Part shown: positions 30,851 to 41,065 of the stretch, piece after piece | How the letters are laid out: every line of letters starts with the position of its first letter | How positions within the stretch are numbered: position 1 is the stretch's first letter | Assembly: GCF_001542775.1 (NCBI RefSeq) | Contig: NZ_CP014145.1 | Coordinates: 1,178,001 to 1,242,000, forward strand | Source: Microterricola viridarii | GTDB taxonomy: Bacteria > Actinomycetota > Actinomycetes > Actinomycetales > Microbacteriaceae | Direction of reading: 5' to 3' | DNA length: 64,000 nt | Made by a program: the position numbers and the translations under genes | Notes under the pieces: generated by a model | What the model was told of the DNA's origin: nothing | The model's database searches: none | What the model saw: the letters and a program-made list of their open reading frames with translations, nothing else

Positions 30851-30874
30851 TTGCCTGCTCTGAGCAGGGAGAGG

Positions 30875-31645
30875 CTAGTACGACGGGGCGATGAGCGCCT
30901 CCGGCACCTCGGCGGCCGCATCGCGGTCGACGAAGAAGACGGTGCGCTTACGACCCTTGATACCACCGACCGGAACCTCGTCCCGGCTCGCGCCGGCCAA
31001 TGCGAGGCCGAGGGCTGGAGCCTTGTCGGAGCCGGCGAGAACCATCCAGACGCGGTCGGAGTGGTTCAGCACCGGGCGGGTCAGGCTGAGCCGCTCCGCC
31101 GGTGGCTTCGGCGAGTCGCGCACCGCGATCACGGTGCGGTCGTTGACCTGGATGCCGGAACGGTGCGGGAACAGGGAGGCGATGTGGCCGTCCGGCCCGA
31201 CGCCGAGGAACGTGATGTCCAGGCGGGGGAGTTCGGCGCCCTCTTCCGCGTGCGCGGCGAGCTCTGCGGCATAGGAATCCGCGGCCTGATCGAGGTCGAG
31301 CGGGCCATCGGAGGCCGGGAACTGGTGGATGTTGCCCGCCGGAATATCGATGTGGCTGAGCAGGGCGTCGAACGCCTGCTGGTCGTTGCGCTCGGCGTCG
31401 CCGGCCGGGAGCCAGCGCTCATCGCCCCACCAGAAGTGGATCCGCGACCAGTCCAGCGTGTCCCTGGCTGCCGACTCGTTGACGGCGGCGAGAACTCCGG
31501 AGCCCATCGAGCCACCGGTCAGCACGATGTTGGCGCTGCCGAGGTCGTCGAGGATGTCGAGCGTCTTCGTGATGAAGCGGGCGGCGACAGAACCGGCCAG
31601 GGCCTGCTTGTCGGGGTGCACCAGCACTCGGCGTTCGTTGGTCAT
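30875..31645 (-). CDS. pgl: 6-phosphogluconolactonase
   Basis: Hydrolyses 6-phosphogluconolactone, second step of the oxidative pentose phosphate pathway. The 256-residue product is of the NagB/DevB fold: VLTGGSMGSGVLAAV near 40, FWWGDERWLPAGDAERND near 70, and TFLGVGPDGHIASLFPH near 145 with the catalytic histidine. It is the last gene of a six-gene minus-strand operon and overlaps opcA by 4 bases (ATGA). Confidence 0.95.
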   Translation of the reverse strand: MTNERRVLVHPDKQALAGSVAARFITKTLDILDDLGSANIVLTGGSMGSGVLAAVNESAARDTLDWSRIHFWWGDERWLPAGDAERNDQQAFDALLSHIDIPAGNIHQFPASDGPLDLDQAADSYAAELAAHAEEGAELPRLDITFLGVGPDGHIASLFPHRSGIQVNDRTVIAVRDSPKPPAERLSLTRPVLNHSDRVWMVLAGSDKAPALGLALAGASRDEVPVGGIKGRKRTVFFVDRDAAAEVPEALIAPSY

Positions 31646-32610
31646 ACTGCGCTCCTCGTCGTCATCGGCGTTGCTGCCCCGAGTCTAGCCAGTGCCTCGG
31701 TGATCACCAGACCATAGAGCTCGTCGGGGTCGAGCCGGCGCAGCTCGTCGGCCAGGCAGTCGCGGAGGTTGCGGCGGGGGAGCGCGAGCGAGTGAGTGGG
31801 CTGCTCCGGCTGGGTCAGCCGGGCGACACCGCCGCCGGTGCGGCTCAACTCGATGGCGCCGGTCGAGCGCTCCAGGCGCACGCTGTGGATGCCGTGCGAG
31901 GTGATGCCGGGCGTCAGCACGTACTCGGTGTCGGCCTCGAGGGCGAACTGCAGCCAAGCGCTGAGCAGCGTCGTCGAGGGGGAGTCGTCGCTGCCCTCAA
32001 TGTAGACGGCCGTGACGGGGGAGTACGGCGGCTGGTCGAGCACGGCGGCCAGCTGGGCGCGCCAGAGCGTCAACCGGGTCCAGGCGAAGTCGATGTCGCC
32101 CGGCTTGTAGTTCTCGGCGAGCTGTTGCAGCGCGGCCTGCGGGTTCGGCTGCGCCGAGGCGTCCGTGATGCGGCGGTGGGCGATGCGGCCGAGCGGGGCG
32201 AGACCCGGAACGGTCGGCGCGAGGCCGGGCCACCAGGTGACGACGGGGGCGTCGGGCAGTAGCAGCCCCATGACGAGGCTCTGCTCGTCGGATGCAGCCT
32301 CGCCGCTGGCCCGCAGGATGATGACCTCGCTGGCGCCGGCGTCGCCGCCGACACGGATCTCGGCGTCCAGGCGCGACTCGACGGGGCCCTGGTCGGCATC
32401 CGCGGGGTTCGTGCAGACGACGAGGACCCGCATCGGGTGCTCACGCGAGGCGTCGTTGGCGGCCTCGATGGCCTCCTCTTCGGATCCGGTCGAGGCGGCG
32501 ATGATGAGGGTCAGCACACGGCCGAGGGCCACGACACCGTTCTCGTCGCGCATCTTGACCAGGGCCTTGGACACCTGGCTGATGGTGGTGTTGGGCAGAT
32601 CGATGATCAT
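31642..32610 (-). CDS. opcA: Glucose-6-phosphate dehydrogenase assembly protein OpcA
   Basis: Allosteric/assembly partner of glucose-6-phosphate dehydrogenase known from cyanobacteria and actinobacteria. The 322-residue product begins MIIDLPNTTISQVSKALVKM, with N-terminal segment VLTLIIAAS and the conserved RVLVVCTNP near 58. The LPDAPVVTWWPG segment near 118 is typical. The start overlaps the zwf stop as ATGA, showing coupling to its partner, which supports the assignment. No enzymatic motif is expected. Confidence 0.95.
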   Translation of the reverse strand: MIIDLPNTTISQVSKALVKMRDENGVVALGRVLTLIIAASTGSEEEAIEAANDASREHPMRVLVVCTNPADADQGPVESRLDAEIRVGGDAGASEVIILRASGEAASDEQSLVMGLLLPDAPVVTWWPGLAPTVPGLAPLGRIAHRRITDASAQPNPQAALQQLAENYKPGDIDFAWTRLTLWRAQLAAVLDQPPYSPVTAVYIEGSDDSPSTTLLSAWLQFALEADTEYVLTPGITSHGIHSVRLERSTGAIELSRTGGGVARLTQPEQPTHSLALPRRNLRDCLADELRRLDPDELYGLVITEALARLGAATPMTTRSAV

Positions 32611-34148
32611 GGGCGTCTCCAGACGCGGCCGTCGCGGGCCAAAAGATCGTCGGCGGAGCTGGGTCCCCAGCTGCCGGGGCTGTACTGTTCCGGCTGGCCC
32701 TGGGTCTCCCAGAACTCCTCGATCGGGTCGAGGATCTTCCACGACAACTCGACCTCTTCGTGCCGGGGGAACAGGGGCGGGTCGCCGAGCAGCACGTCGA
32801 GGATGAGTCGCTCGTATGCCTCGGGGCTCGCCTCGGTGAAGGCGTGGCCGTAGCCGAAGTCCATGGTGACGTCGCGCACTTGCATGCCGGCACCGGGAAC
32901 CTTGGAGCCAAAACGGATGGTGACACCCTCATCGGGCTGCACCCGGATCACGAGGGCGTTCTGGCCGAGCTCAGAGGTCTGGCTGTCGGCGAAGAGCTGC
33001 TGCGGCGCCCGCTTGAACACCACGGCGATCTCGGTGACGCGGCGGCCGAGGCGCTTGCCAGCGCGCAGGTAGAACGGCACGCCGGCCCAGCGGCGGGTGC
33101 CGATGGTCAACTTCATGGCCGCATAGGTCTCGGTGAGCGACTCCGGGTTCATGCCGTCCTCGTCGAGGAAGCCGAGAACCTTCTCGCCGCCCTGCCAACC
33201 GCCGGCGTACTGGCCGCGAGCCGTGCCGGTGCCGAGGTCCTCCGGCAGCCGCACGGCGGCAAGCACCTTCTCCTTCTCTGCCCGCAGTGCGGAGGCGTCG
33301 AACGAAATCGGCTCCTCCATCGCGGTGAGGGCGAGAAGCTGCAGCAGGTGGTTCTGGATGACGTCGCGGGCCGCGCCGATGCCGTCGTAGTAGCCGGCAC
33401 GACCGCCGACACCGATGTCCTCGGCCATCGTGATCTGCACGTGGTCGACGTAGTTCGCGTTCCAGATGGGCTCGTAGAGCTGGTTGGCGAAGCGCAGCGC
33501 GAGGATGTTCTGCACCGTCTCCTTGCCCAGGTAGTGGTCGATGCGGAACACCGAGTCGGCCGGGAACACCGACTCGACGACGGCGTTCAGCTCGCGCGCC
33601 GTCTTCAGATCGCTGCCGAACGGCTTCTCGATCACGACACGACGCCAGGAGCCATCCGTGCCCTTGGCCAGGCCGGACTTGCTCAGCTGTTCGGTGACCT
33701 GCGGGAACGCCTTCGGCGGGATCGAGAGGTAGAACGCATGGTTGCCCATGGTTCCACGCTCTCGATCCAGCTCGTCGATCGTTTCCTTGAGTCGTTCGAA
33801 GGACGCCTCATCGTCGAAGGTTCCCGGCACAAACCGGATTCCCTGGGCCAGCTGGGCCCACACTTCCTCACGGAACTCGGTGCGTGCGTACTGTTTGACA
33901 GCGTCGTGCACGATCTCCATGAAGTCCTGGTCGGCCCAGTCGCGGCGGGCGAAGCCCACCAGACCGAATCCGGGCGGCAGCAGGCCGCGGTTTGCCAGGT
34001 CGTACACGGCCGGCATCAGCTTCTTGCGTGACAGGTCACCCGTCACGCCGAAGATGATGAGCCCGCTCGGACCGGCAATGCGGTTCAGGCGGTAATCGGC
34101 CGGGGACCGAAGTGGGTTGGAATCCGCGGTGATGTTCACCGGTGGCAT
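32607..34148 (-). CDS. zwf: Glucose-6-phosphate 1-dehydrogenase
   Basis: Oxidises glucose 6-phosphate to 6-phosphogluconolactone with reduction of NADP. The 513-residue product has the coenzyme motif IFGVTGDLSRKKLMPA near 32 and the active-site motif FRIDHYLGKETVQN near 196. The RAGKRLGRRVTEIAV segment near 360 is also typical. GAGGAG precedes the start on the minus strand. It lies between pgi and opcA. Full length and unremarkable. Confidence 0.97.
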   Translation of the reverse strand: MPPVNITADSNPLRSPADYRLNRIAGPSGLIIFGVTGDLSRKKLMPAVYDLANRGLLPPGFGLVGFARRDWADQDFMEIVHDAVKQYARTEFREEVWAQLAQGIRFVPGTFDDEASFERLKETIDELDRERGTMGNHAFYLSIPPKAFPQVTEQLSKSGLAKGTDGSWRRVVIEKPFGSDLKTARELNAVVESVFPADSVFRIDHYLGKETVQNILALRFANQLYEPIWNANYVDHVQITMAEDIGVGGRAGYYDGIGAARDVIQNHLLQLLALTAMEEPISFDASALRAEKEKVLAAVRLPEDLGTGTARGQYAGGWQGGEKVLGFLDEDGMNPESLTETYAAMKLTIGTRRWAGVPFYLRAGKRLGRRVTEIAVVFKRAPQQLFADSQTSELGQNALVIRVQPDEGVTIRFGSKVPGAGMQVRDVTMDFGYGHAFTEASPEAYERLILDVLLGDPPLFPRHEEVELSWKILDPIEEFWETQGQPEQYSPGSWGPSSADDLLARDGRVWRRP

Positions 34149-34182
34149 GAAACTCCTCGAAAAGATGGCGGCTGGCTCGGGG

Positions 34183-35787
34183 TCAGCGAGCGGCGTCGAA
34201 CAGGGTGCTCACGTTTGCCGCGGCATCCGTCAGCGTGAGAGTGAGCACAGGGCGTCCGTGCGCGGCCAGAACGCTGGCATCGCCGCTCGCCTGGGCCTGG
34301 ATGAGCTCGCCGAACGTGAACGGGCTCTCCGGGATGTCGAGGTCCTCGGCCGGGGTGGCCAGGATCTGCAGGAAGGCGCCGACGGCGGGGCCACCCTTGT
34401 GGAACTGCCCGGTCGAGTGCAGGAAGCGCGGGCCCCAGCCGAAGGTGACGGGGCGGCCGGAGCGCTCTGCGAGGAGTGCCCGGAGCTCGGTCAGCTGCGG
34501 CAATGCCAGTCGGTTGACGTAGGCCTGGATCGAGATGTACCCGTTCTCGGGCACCTCCTCGACCAGTACGTCGATGGCCGACTGCAGGTCGCTGGCGGCG
34601 CCGATGACCTCCGGCGTGCCGCGCACCTCGATGCCCTCTGAGACGAAGGCGGCAGGGGCGGGCTCGGGACGGGCGTCGAGAAGGCCGCGGGTTGCGATCT
34701 TCGCCGACTCCACATCGGGCTGGTCGAACGGGTTGATGCCGAGCAGGCGGCCGGCGACGACCGTTGCGTACTCCCAGACCAGGAACTGGGCGCCCAGGGT
34801 GCCGCTGACGCGGACCTCTGCTGCGTCGCCGTCCAGGAACAGGTGCTGGCCGGCGTCGTCGACGAGACGGACGAGCAGGAGGTCGTCCAGCGCGTTCTCG
34901 ATCTCCGACGCGCCCTCTTCGAGCACGACGGGCAGCAGGCCGGTGCCGAGCTTGCCGGTCGACTCCGCGATCAGCTGCTCCACCCAGTCGGGCAGGCCGA
35001 CGATGTGGGTGCCGTCGGCCAGCAGGCCGAGCTTGTCGCGCAACGGCGAGGTGCCGGCGATGGCGGCTCCCAGGATCAGGCCGGGGTTCGACTCGTTGTC
35101 GACGGCGAGGGGCAGCGAGATCGCGTCGGCCTCGTCGAGGAGCTCCGCGATGTCGACACCGGCGAGGCCGGACGGCACCAGGCCGAAGGCGGTGAGCGCC
35201 GAGTAGCGGCCGCCCACGTTCGGGTCGGCGTTGAAGACGCGGTAGCCGGCGGCGCGGGCAGAGACGTCCAGCGGGGATCCGGGGTCGGTGACCACGATGA
35301 CGCGCGTCGTCGGGTCGATGCCGGCATCCGTGAACGCCTTCTCGAAGACGCGGCGCTGGCTGGCGGTCTCCACGGTCGAGCCGGACTTCGACGACACGAC
35401 GATGGCCGTCTCGGCGAGCCGGTCGTTCAGCGCGGCGAGAACCTGGCCGGGGTCGGTGGAGTCCAGCACGGTGAGCGGGGCGCCCATGGTGCGGGTGATG
35501 ACCTCTGGCGCCAGCGAAGAGCCGCCCATGCCGGCGAGGGCAATGTGGCGCACGCCGGCCGCGTGCAGTTCCTCGCGCAGGGCGAGGATCTCCGGGACGA
35601 GGGGGCGCGAAATCGCGACCGACTCTGTCCAGCCGAGGCGGACAGCGGACTCGGACTCGGCGTCCGCGCCCCAGAGTGTCGGGTTCTGCGCGGTGATCCC
35701 CGAGGCCACCTCTTCGGCGACGAGGGCGGGGAGGTGGCGGCGGACAGCGTCTGCTGCCGCGCCGCCGACCGCGATGCCGAAGGTCAC
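34183..35787 (-). CDS. pgi: Glucose-6-phosphate isomerase
   Basis: Interconverts glucose 6-phosphate and fructose 6-phosphate, linking glycolysis and the pentose phosphate route. The 534-residue product starts at the GTG overlapping the tal stop (GTGA), giving [15 protein letters not shown] at the N-terminus. Sugar isomerase (SIS) signs are [15 protein letters not shown] near 84, [13 protein letters not shown] near 128 and the C-terminal [16 protein letters not shown] near 465 with catalytic residues. The sequence is the divergent actinobacterial type found inside tkt-tal-zwf operons rather than the E. coli type. Confidence 0.93.
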   Translation of the reverse strand: MTFGIAVGGAAADAVRRHLPALVAEEVASGITAQNPTLWGADAESESAVRLGWTESVAISRPLVPEILALREELHAAGVRHIALAGMGGSSLAPEVITRTMGAPLTVLDSTDPGQVLAALNDRLAETAIVVSSKSGSTVETASQRRVFEKAFTDAGIDPTTRVIVVTDPGSPLDVSARAAGYRVFNADPNVGGRYSALTAFGLVPSGLAGVDIAELLDEADAISLPLAVDNESNPGLILGAAIAGTSPLRDKLGLLADGTHIVGLPDWVEQLIAESTGKLGTGLLPVVLEEGASEIENALDDLLLVRLVDDAGQHLFLDGDAAEVRVSGTLGAQFLVWEYATVVAGRLLGINPFDQPDVESAKIATRGLLDARPEPAPAAFVSEGIEVRGTPEVIGAASDLQSAIDVLVEEVPENGYISIQAYVNRLALPQLTELRALLAERSGRPVTFGWGPRFLHSTGQFHKGGPAVGAFLQILATPAEDLDIPESPFTFGELIQAQASGDASVLAAHGRPVLTLTLTDAAANVSTLFDAAR

Positions 35788-36896
35788 TTGGCTGCCTCGA
35801 GGGCGCCCGTGACCGTCTCCAGCAGCTCGCCCCACGACACGATGAACTTGGACACGCCCTCGGACTCGAGAACCGCGGTGGCGTCGTCGTAGGACACGCC
35901 GACGGCTGCGAGTGCGTCCAGAACGGCCTGTGCCTCTGCGTAGGAGCCGGTGACCGTGTCGCCGGTGATGACGCCGTGGTCGTACGTCGCCTCCATCGTC
36001 TTCTCCGGCATGGTGTTGACGACGTCGGCGGCAACCAAGTTGGTCACGTAGAGGGTGTCGGGCAGGTTCGGGTCCTTGACACCGGTCGAGGCCCACAGCG
36101 GGCGCTGCTTGTTGGCGCCGGCGGCGAGGAGGGCCTGGGCGCGGTCGCTGGCGAAGGCCTGCTCGAACACCTGGTAGGCGAGCTGCGCGTTGGCGACGCC
36201 AGCCTTGCTCTTGAGGGCGATGGCCTCGTCGGTGCCGATGGCAACCAGACGGGCATCGATCTCGGTGTCGACACGCGAGACGAAGAACGAGGCGACCGAG
36301 TGGATGGTGGCGAGGTCGTGGCCGTTGGCCTTCGCCTTCTCGAGGCCGGCGATGTAGGCGTCGATGACCTGCTGGTGGCGGGCCAGGCTGAAGATGAGCG
36401 TCACGTTGACGCTGATGCCGGCTGCGATGGTCTCGGTGATGGCCTCGAGGCCCTCGATCGTCGCCGGGATCTTGATCATGGCGTTCGGGCGGTCGACCTT
36501 GGCCCAGAGCTGCTTGGCCTGGGCGATGGTGCCGGCGGCGTCGTGGGCGAGGCCGGGCTCGACCTCGATCGAGACGCGGCCGTCGACGCCATTGGTGCGG
36601 TCGTAGACCGGGCGGAAGATGTCGCTGGCTGCGGCGACGTCATCCGTGGTGATCTCGAAGACTGCGTCGTGCACGCTCGTGCCGGCCGCGGCGAGCTCGG
36701 CAACCTGGGCCGAGTAGGAGGTTCCGTTGGCCAGCGCGTTGGCGAAGATCGTCGGGTTGGTGGTGACACCGACGACGTTCTTCTCTGCAATCAGCTTCTC
36801 GAGGCCGCCGGAGACGATCCGGTCGCGGGAGAGGTCGTCCAGCCAGATGCTGACGCCGGCGGCGGAAAGCTCGGAGAGGGGAGTGGTTTCAGTCAT
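35784..36896 (-). CDS. tal: Transaldolase
   Basis: Transfers a dihydroxyacetone unit in the non-oxidative pentose phosphate pathway. The 370-residue product has the start [18 protein letters not shown] near 9 and [15 protein letters not shown] near 36. The Schiff-base lysine is in AMIKIPAT near 139, with [16 protein letters not shown] near 158 and [14 protein letters not shown] near 198. This is the long actinobacterial transaldolase subtype. AAAGGAG stands 11 bases before the ATG. tkt ends 25 bases upstream and pgi overlaps downstream. Confidence 0.96.
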   Translation of the reverse strand: MTETTPLSELSAAGVSIWLDDLSRDRIVSGGLEKLIAEKNVVGVTTNPTIFANALANGTSYSAQVAELAAAGTSVHDAVFEITTDDVAAASDIFRPVYDRTNGVDGRVSIEVEPGLAHDAAGTIAQAKQLWAKVDRPNAMIKIPATIEGLEAITETIAAGISVNVTLIFSLARHQQVIDAYIAGLEKAKANGHDLATIHSVASFFVSRVDTEIDARLVAIGTDEAIALKSKAGVANAQLAYQVFEQAFASDRAQALLAAGANKQRPLWASTGVKDPNLPDTLYVTNLVAADVVNTMPEKTMEATYDHGVITGDTVTGSYAEAQAVLDALAAVGVSYDDATAVLESEGVSKFIVSWGELLETVTGALEAAK

Positions 36897-36921
36897 TGTG
36901 TTCAAAACTCCTTTGCGCGGC

Positions 36922-39015
36922 TCAGGCCGACGCGATCGATTCCTTGGCGGCGGCGACAACGGCATCGGTGGTGATGCCGAACTCGTTGAACAGGGTCTGG
37001 TAGTCGGCCGAGGCACCGAAGTGCTCGATCGAGACGCTGCGACCCCGGTCGCCAATGTAGCTCTTCCATGTCAACGCCAGACCGGCCTCAACCGATACCC
37101 GGGCGGTGACGTCCTTCGGCAGGACCGACGCGCGGTACTCGGCCGACTGCTCCTCGAACCACTCCAGGCTCGGGGCGGAGACGACACGGGCGTGCACGCC
37201 CTCGGCCTTCAGCTGCTCACGGGCGCCGAGGGCAAGCTGCACCTCGGAGCCGGTGGCGATGATGATGACGTCGGGGTTGCCGTTTGCGGCATCCGCCAGC
37301 ACGTAGGCGCCCTTGGCGGTGTTCTTCGCCGAGGCCAGGATGTCGCCGGAGGCCGCACCCTCGCCACGCTCGAACACGGGGATGTTCTGACGGGTCAGCG
37401 CGATGCCGGCGGGGCCGCCACGACGCTTGAGGATCTCGAGCCAGGCGTAGCTGACCTCGTTGGCGTCGCCGGGGCGCACCACGTCCAGGCCCGGGATCGC
37501 ACGCAGCGTTGCGAGCTGCTCGATGGGCTGGTGGGTCGGGCCGTCCTCGCCGAGCGCGACGGAGTCGTGCGTCCAGACGAAGATCGACGGCACCTTCATG
37601 AGCGCGGCGAGACGGACCGCCGGGCGCATGTAGTCGCTGAAGATGAGGAAGGTGCCGCCGAACGCGCGGGTGTTTCCGTGCAGGACGATGCCGTTGATGA
37701 TGGCGGCCATGGCGTGCTCGCGGATGCCGAAGTGCAGCACGCGGCCGTACGGGTTGCCGCTCCACTCGTGGGTGGAGTGCTCGCTCGGCACGAACGACGC
37801 GGAACCGTTGATCGTGGTCAGGTTCGACTCGGCGAGGTCGGCGGAGCCGCCCCAGAGCTCGGGGATGACGCCGGCGAGGGCGTTGATGACCTTGCCGGAG
37901 GCGGCGCGGGTCGACACGGAGGTGCCGCCCTCGAAGACGGGCAGTGCCGCTTCGGCCTCTGCGGGCAGCTCGCCGCTCAGAACGCGCTGCAGCAGGGCGT
38001 TGCGCTCGGGGTTGGCGGCGGCCCAGGCGTCGAAGCCGACCTGCCACTCCGCGTGCTGCTCTGCGCCGCGCTCAACGGCCTTGCGGGTGTGCGCGAGCAC
38101 CTCGTCGGCGACGGCGAAGCTCTCGGCCGGGTTGAAGCCGAGCACCTCCTTGACGGCGGCCAGTTCCTCGGCGCCGAGGGCGGAGCCGTGGATCTTGCCG
38201 GAGTTCTGCTTCTTCGGGCTCGGCCATCCGATGATGGTCTTCAGCACGATCAGGCTCGGCTTGTCGGTCTCGCCCTTCGCGGCCTCAATGGCTGCGTGCA
38301 GTTCCGCCATGTCCTCGACGTACTCGCCCGTCTTCTTCCAGTCGACGGTGAGCACCTGCCAGCCGTAGGACTCGTAGCGCTTGGCGACGTCCTCGGTGAA
38401 GGCGATCTGCGTGTCGTCCTCGATCGAGATCTGGTTGCTGTCGTAGATCGCAATGAGGTTGCCGAGCTGCTGGTGGCCGGCCAGCGAGGATGCCTCGCTG
38501 GTGACGCCTTCCTGCAGGTCGCCGTCGCCGGCGATGACGTAGACGAAGTGGTCGAAGGGGCTGGTGCCCGCTGCGGCCTCCGGGTCGAACAGGCCACGCT
38601 CGAAGCGTGCGGCGTAGGCGAAACCGACGGCGGAGGCCAGGCCCTGGCCGAGCGGGCCGGTCGTGATCTCGACGTGGTCGGTGTGGCCGAACTCGGGGTG
38701 GCCGGGGGTCTTGGAGCCCCAGGTGCGCAGCGCCTTGAGGTCATCGAGCTCGAGGCCGTAGCCACCGAGGTAGAGCTGGACGTACTGGGTGAGCGAGCTG
38801 TGCCCGACGGAGAGCACGAACCGGTCGCGGCCCAGCCAGTGCTGGTCGGACGGGTCACGGCGCATGACCTTCTGGAACAGCAGGTAGGCGGCGGGGGCGA
38901 GGCTCATCGCCGTTCCGGGGTGGCCGTTGCCCACCTTCTCCACTGCGTCAGCCGCGAGGATGCGGGCGGTGTCAACTGCCTTGCTATCAATGGAATCCCA
39001 TTGCAGATCTGCCAC
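36922..39015 (-). CDS. tkt: Transketolase
   Basis: Thiamine-diphosphate enzyme moving two-carbon ketol units between pentose phosphates. The 697-residue product has the first-domain motif [19 protein letters not shown] near 32, a thiamine-diphosphate motif [15 protein letters not shown] near 157, the pyrimidine-domain [15 protein letters not shown] near 421 and the C-terminal transketolase domain from about 555. It is the first gene of tkt-tal-pgi-zwf-opcA-pgl. The GTG start is preceded by AGAAGGG. A long, foldable leader lies between a likely promoter at 39180-39185 and the start. Confidence 0.97.
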   Translation of the reverse strand: MADLQWDSIDSKAVDTARILAADAVEKVGNGHPGTAMSLAPAAYLLFQKVMRRDPSDQHWLGRDRFVLSVGHSSLTQYVQLYLGGYGLELDDLKALRTWGSKTPGHPEFGHTDHVEITTGPLGQGLASAVGFAYAARFERGLFDPEAAAGTSPFDHFVYVIAGDGDLQEGVTSEASSLAGHQQLGNLIAIYDSNQISIEDDTQIAFTEDVAKRYESYGWQVLTVDWKKTGEYVEDMAELHAAIEAAKGETDKPSLIVLKTIIGWPSPKKQNSGKIHGSALGAEELAAVKEVLGFNPAESFAVADEVLAHTRKAVERGAEQHAEWQVGFDAWAAANPERNALLQRVLSGELPAEAEAALPVFEGGTSVSTRAASGKVINALAGVIPELWGGSADLAESNLTTINGSASFVPSEHSTHEWSGNPYGRVLHFGIREHAMAAIINGIVLHGNTRAFGGTFLIFSDYMRPAVRLAALMKVPSIFVWTHDSVALGEDGPTHQPIEQLATLRAIPGLDVVRPGDANEVSYAWLEILKRRGGPAGIALTRQNIPVFERGEGAASGDILASAKNTAKGAYVLADAANGNPDVIIIATGSEVQLALGAREQLKAEGVHARVVSAPSLEWFEEQSAEYRASVLPKDVTARVSVEAGLALTWKSYIGDRGRSVSIEHFGASADYQTLFNEFGITTDAVVAAAKESIASA

Positions 39016-39023
39016 TGGATACT

Positions 39024-39173
39024 GACCCTTCTAAGCGGTAGGGAGACAGATACTTGTCGTCTGCACTCCCGGTGAGGTATGCCGTGCCGCAGTCGTCGTT
39101 GGCTGATCCGGCGCGCATGCCTACCGCTTTGAAGCGGCTGGGAAGCATGTGCGCGCGCTGGAGACCGGCGGGC
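39024..39173 (-). promoter_or_regulatory. Structured 5' leader of the tkt operon (candidate RNA element)
   Basis: Read on the minus strand, the leader contains a 10-bp stem with a 2-base bulge (39145-39156 with 39111-39120) capped by a hairpin CCGCTT/AAGCGG (39124-39137). The 3' half of the hairpin can instead pair over 10 perfect bases with 39033-39042, directly beside the ribosome-binding site AGAAGGG (39026-39032). The two folds exclude each other. No known riboswitch class was recognised. Confidence 0.45.
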
Positions 39174-39179
39174 TTCTTC

Positions 39180-39185
39180 AGTATA
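39180..39185 (-). promoter_or_regulatory. -10 element of the tkt operon
   Basis: TATACT on the minus strand, about 165 bases before the tkt start. No good -35 is seen. A TAGGCT on the same strand at 39243-39248 is a second candidate. Confidence 0.45.
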
Positions 39186-39246
39186 GGGACAGCGTTACAT
39201 CGCCCGCATGGATATGACGACATCGAGAGAGTCGCCGTGCGTAGCC

Positions 39247-39252
39247 TAGAAT
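39247..39252 (+). promoter_or_regulatory. -10 element of ctaB
   Basis: TAGAAT, about 30 bases before the ctaB ATG, with the ribosome-binding site AAGAGGAGC at 39272-39280 between them. It overlaps a minus-strand TAGGCT. Confidence 0.5.
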
Positions 39253-39281
39253 TGGCTGAGTACCCGGGTGTAAGAGGAGCA

Positions 39282-40202
39282 ATGGACGTCGCACTAGAGA
39301 ATCGCACACTGAGCCAGCGACCCGATTTGCGGCGCAAACTCGGTGCCTATTGGGCTTTGACGAAGCCGCGTGTCATTGAACTGCTGCTGGTCGTCACCGC
39401 GCCGACCATGATCCTGGCGCAGAACGGCATCCCGAGCCTGTGGCTCGTGTTGGCCACCCTGATCGGTGGCGCAATGAGCGCCGGCTCGGCCGGTGCATTC
39501 AACTGCTACATCGACCGCGACATCGACCGCGTGATGAAGCGCACCAAGAACCGTCCGTTGGTGACGGGGGAGTTGAGCGAGCGCGAAGCCCTGGTCTTCG
39601 CCTACGGACTCGGCATCGCGTCGATCCTCTGGCTAGGCTTCTTCACGAACTGGCTGGCCGCCGCCCTCTCGCTGGGCGCGATCCTGCTCTACGTGGTCTT
39701 CTACAGCCTGATTCTCAAGCGCCGCACCGCGCAGAACATCGTCTGGGGCGGCGTTGCCGGCTGCATGCCGGTGCTCATCGGGTGGGCCGCCGTGACCGGT
39801 GACGTCTCCTGGCCGCCGATCATCCTGTTCGCGATCATCTTCCTGTGGACGCCGCCGCACTACTGGCCGCTGTCGATGAAGTACCGCGACGACTACAAGG
39901 CCGCGGGCGTGCCGATGCTGGCCGTCGTGCGGGGCCGGGCGCAGGTTGGCCTGCAGACGATCCTGTACGCGTGGGCCACCGTCGCCTGCTCGCTGCTGCT
40001 GGTGCCCGTCGCCGGCATGGGCATCGTCTACACGGCCGTCGCCCTCGTGACCGGCGGCTGGTTCATCTACGAGACCCACCGCCTGTACAACCACGCCATC
40101 CGGCACAACGAGGTCTCGCCGATGCGCGTGTTCCACGGCTCCATCGCCTACCTCACGCTGTTGTTCGTCGCCGTGGGCATCGACCCGCTGCTGCCCTTCT
40201 AG
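39282..40202 (+). CDS. ctaB: Protoheme IX farnesyltransferase (haem O synthase)
   Basis: UbiA-family integral membrane prenyltransferase that adds a farnesyl group to haem B, giving haem O for aa3-type oxidase. The 306-residue product has about nine hydrophobic segments. The first polar motif is [20 protein letters not shown] near 74 with the metal-binding aspartates and the family arginine-threonine. The second is the loop with [16 protein letters not shown] near 203. The start at 39282 follows a good ribosome-binding site. It is divergent from tkt, the usual actinobacterial arrangement. A terminator follows, and the last 17 coding bases recur twice in the repeat array downstream. Confidence 0.96.
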   Translation: MDVALENRTLSQRPDLRRKLGAYWALTKPRVIELLLVVTAPTMILAQNGIPSLWLVLATLIGGAMSAGSAGAFNCYIDRDIDRVMKRTKNRPLVTGELSEREALVFAYGLGIASILWLGFFTNWLAAALSLGAILLYVVFYSLILKRRTAQNIVWGGVAGCMPVLIGWAAVTGDVSWPPIILFAIIFLWTPPHYWPLSMKYRDDYKAAGVPMLAVVRGRAQVGLQTILYAWATVACSLLLVPVAGMGIVYTAVALVTGGWFIYETHRLYNHAIRHNEVSPMRVFHGSIAYLTLLFVAVGIDPLLPF

Positions 40203-40213
40203 GTGCACCGCGC

Positions 40214-40250
40214 AAACGGCCCCCTTCTGCACGCTGGAAGGGGGCCGTTT
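40214..40250 (+). terminator. Terminator of ctaB
   Basis: A perfect 13-bp stem AAACGGCCCCCTT / AAGGGGGCCGTTT with an 11-base loop, 11 bases after the stop. Confidence 0.85.
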
Positions 40251-41033
40251 CCGTGCGCCACCGGCAGCAGCAGTTGCGCAGGGCGCCCACTCCCGTTGGT
40301 CGAGTAGGGCCCGCCAGGGCCGTATCGAGACCCCGACACAGTGGGCAGCGAGCCCCCGTGCGGGGTCTCGATACGCTCGTTCCTCGCTACTCGACCAGCG
40401 GGTTTCCGTGGGGGCGTCGGTGCCGTCGACTTCGCTGGTCGAGTCGGCCCGTCAGGGCCGTATCGAGACCCCGACACCGTGGGCAGCGAGCCCCGGTGCG
40501 GGGTCTCGATACGCTCGTTCCTCGCTACTCGACCAGCGGGTTTTCGTGGGGCATCAGTGCCGTCGCCTTCGTTGGTCGAGTGGGCCCGCTGCTGCCCTTC
40601 TAGGCGCACCGCGCAAACGGCAGCAGCAGCTGCGCAGGGCGCCCACTCCCGTTGGTCGAGTAGGCCCGCCAGGGCCGTATCGAGACCCCGACACCGTGTG
40701 GGAGCGAGCCCCCGTGCGGGGTCTCGATACGCTCGTTCCTCGCTACTCGACCAGCGGGTTCCGTGGGGCGTCGGTGCCGTCGCATTCGCTGGTCGAGTGG
40801 GCCCGCTGCTGCCCTTCTAGGCGCACCGAGCACACGGCAGCAGCAGTTGCGCAGGGCGCCCACTCCCGTTGGTCGAGTAGGCCCGCCAGGGCCGTATCGA
40901 GACCCCGACACCGTGGGCAGCGAGCCGCCGTGCGGGGTCTCGATACGCTCGTTCCTCGCTGCTTGACCAGCGGGGTTCCGTGGGGCGTCAGTGCCGTCGA
41001 CTTCGCTGTTCGAGGAGCCCGATTACGGCCGTG
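40251..41033. repeat. Repeat array 1: four palindromic elements, 217-bp period
   Basis: No gene is supported here. Elements R1 40295-40402, R2 40434-40540, R3 40651-40758 and R4 40868-40974 each begin G(T/C)TGGTCGAGT and end CTCGACCAGCGGG (R4 degenerate). Left arms contain GCCCGCCAGGGCC, right arms the complement of CGAGGAACGAGC. R2-R3 and R3-R4 are both exactly 217 bases apart, R1-R2 139. Between R3/R4 and the previous element lies a copy of the ctaB 3' end (CCGCTGCTGCCCTTCTAG at 40586-40603 and 40803-40820) plus a GCGCAGGGCGCCCACTCCC block. Each R is followed by a GTGCCGTCG-containing block. Short open frames crossing the array are artefacts of the repeats. Confidence 0.9.
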
Positions 41034-41065
41034 TCAGACCGGCCTGGGGCGACTCAGGTCCGCAC

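Noticed and set aside
40251-41033. Several open frames of 100-250 codons across array 1
   Set aside because: They are arginine-rich products of repeated GC-rich DNA, repeat the same peptide per unit, and have no start signals.
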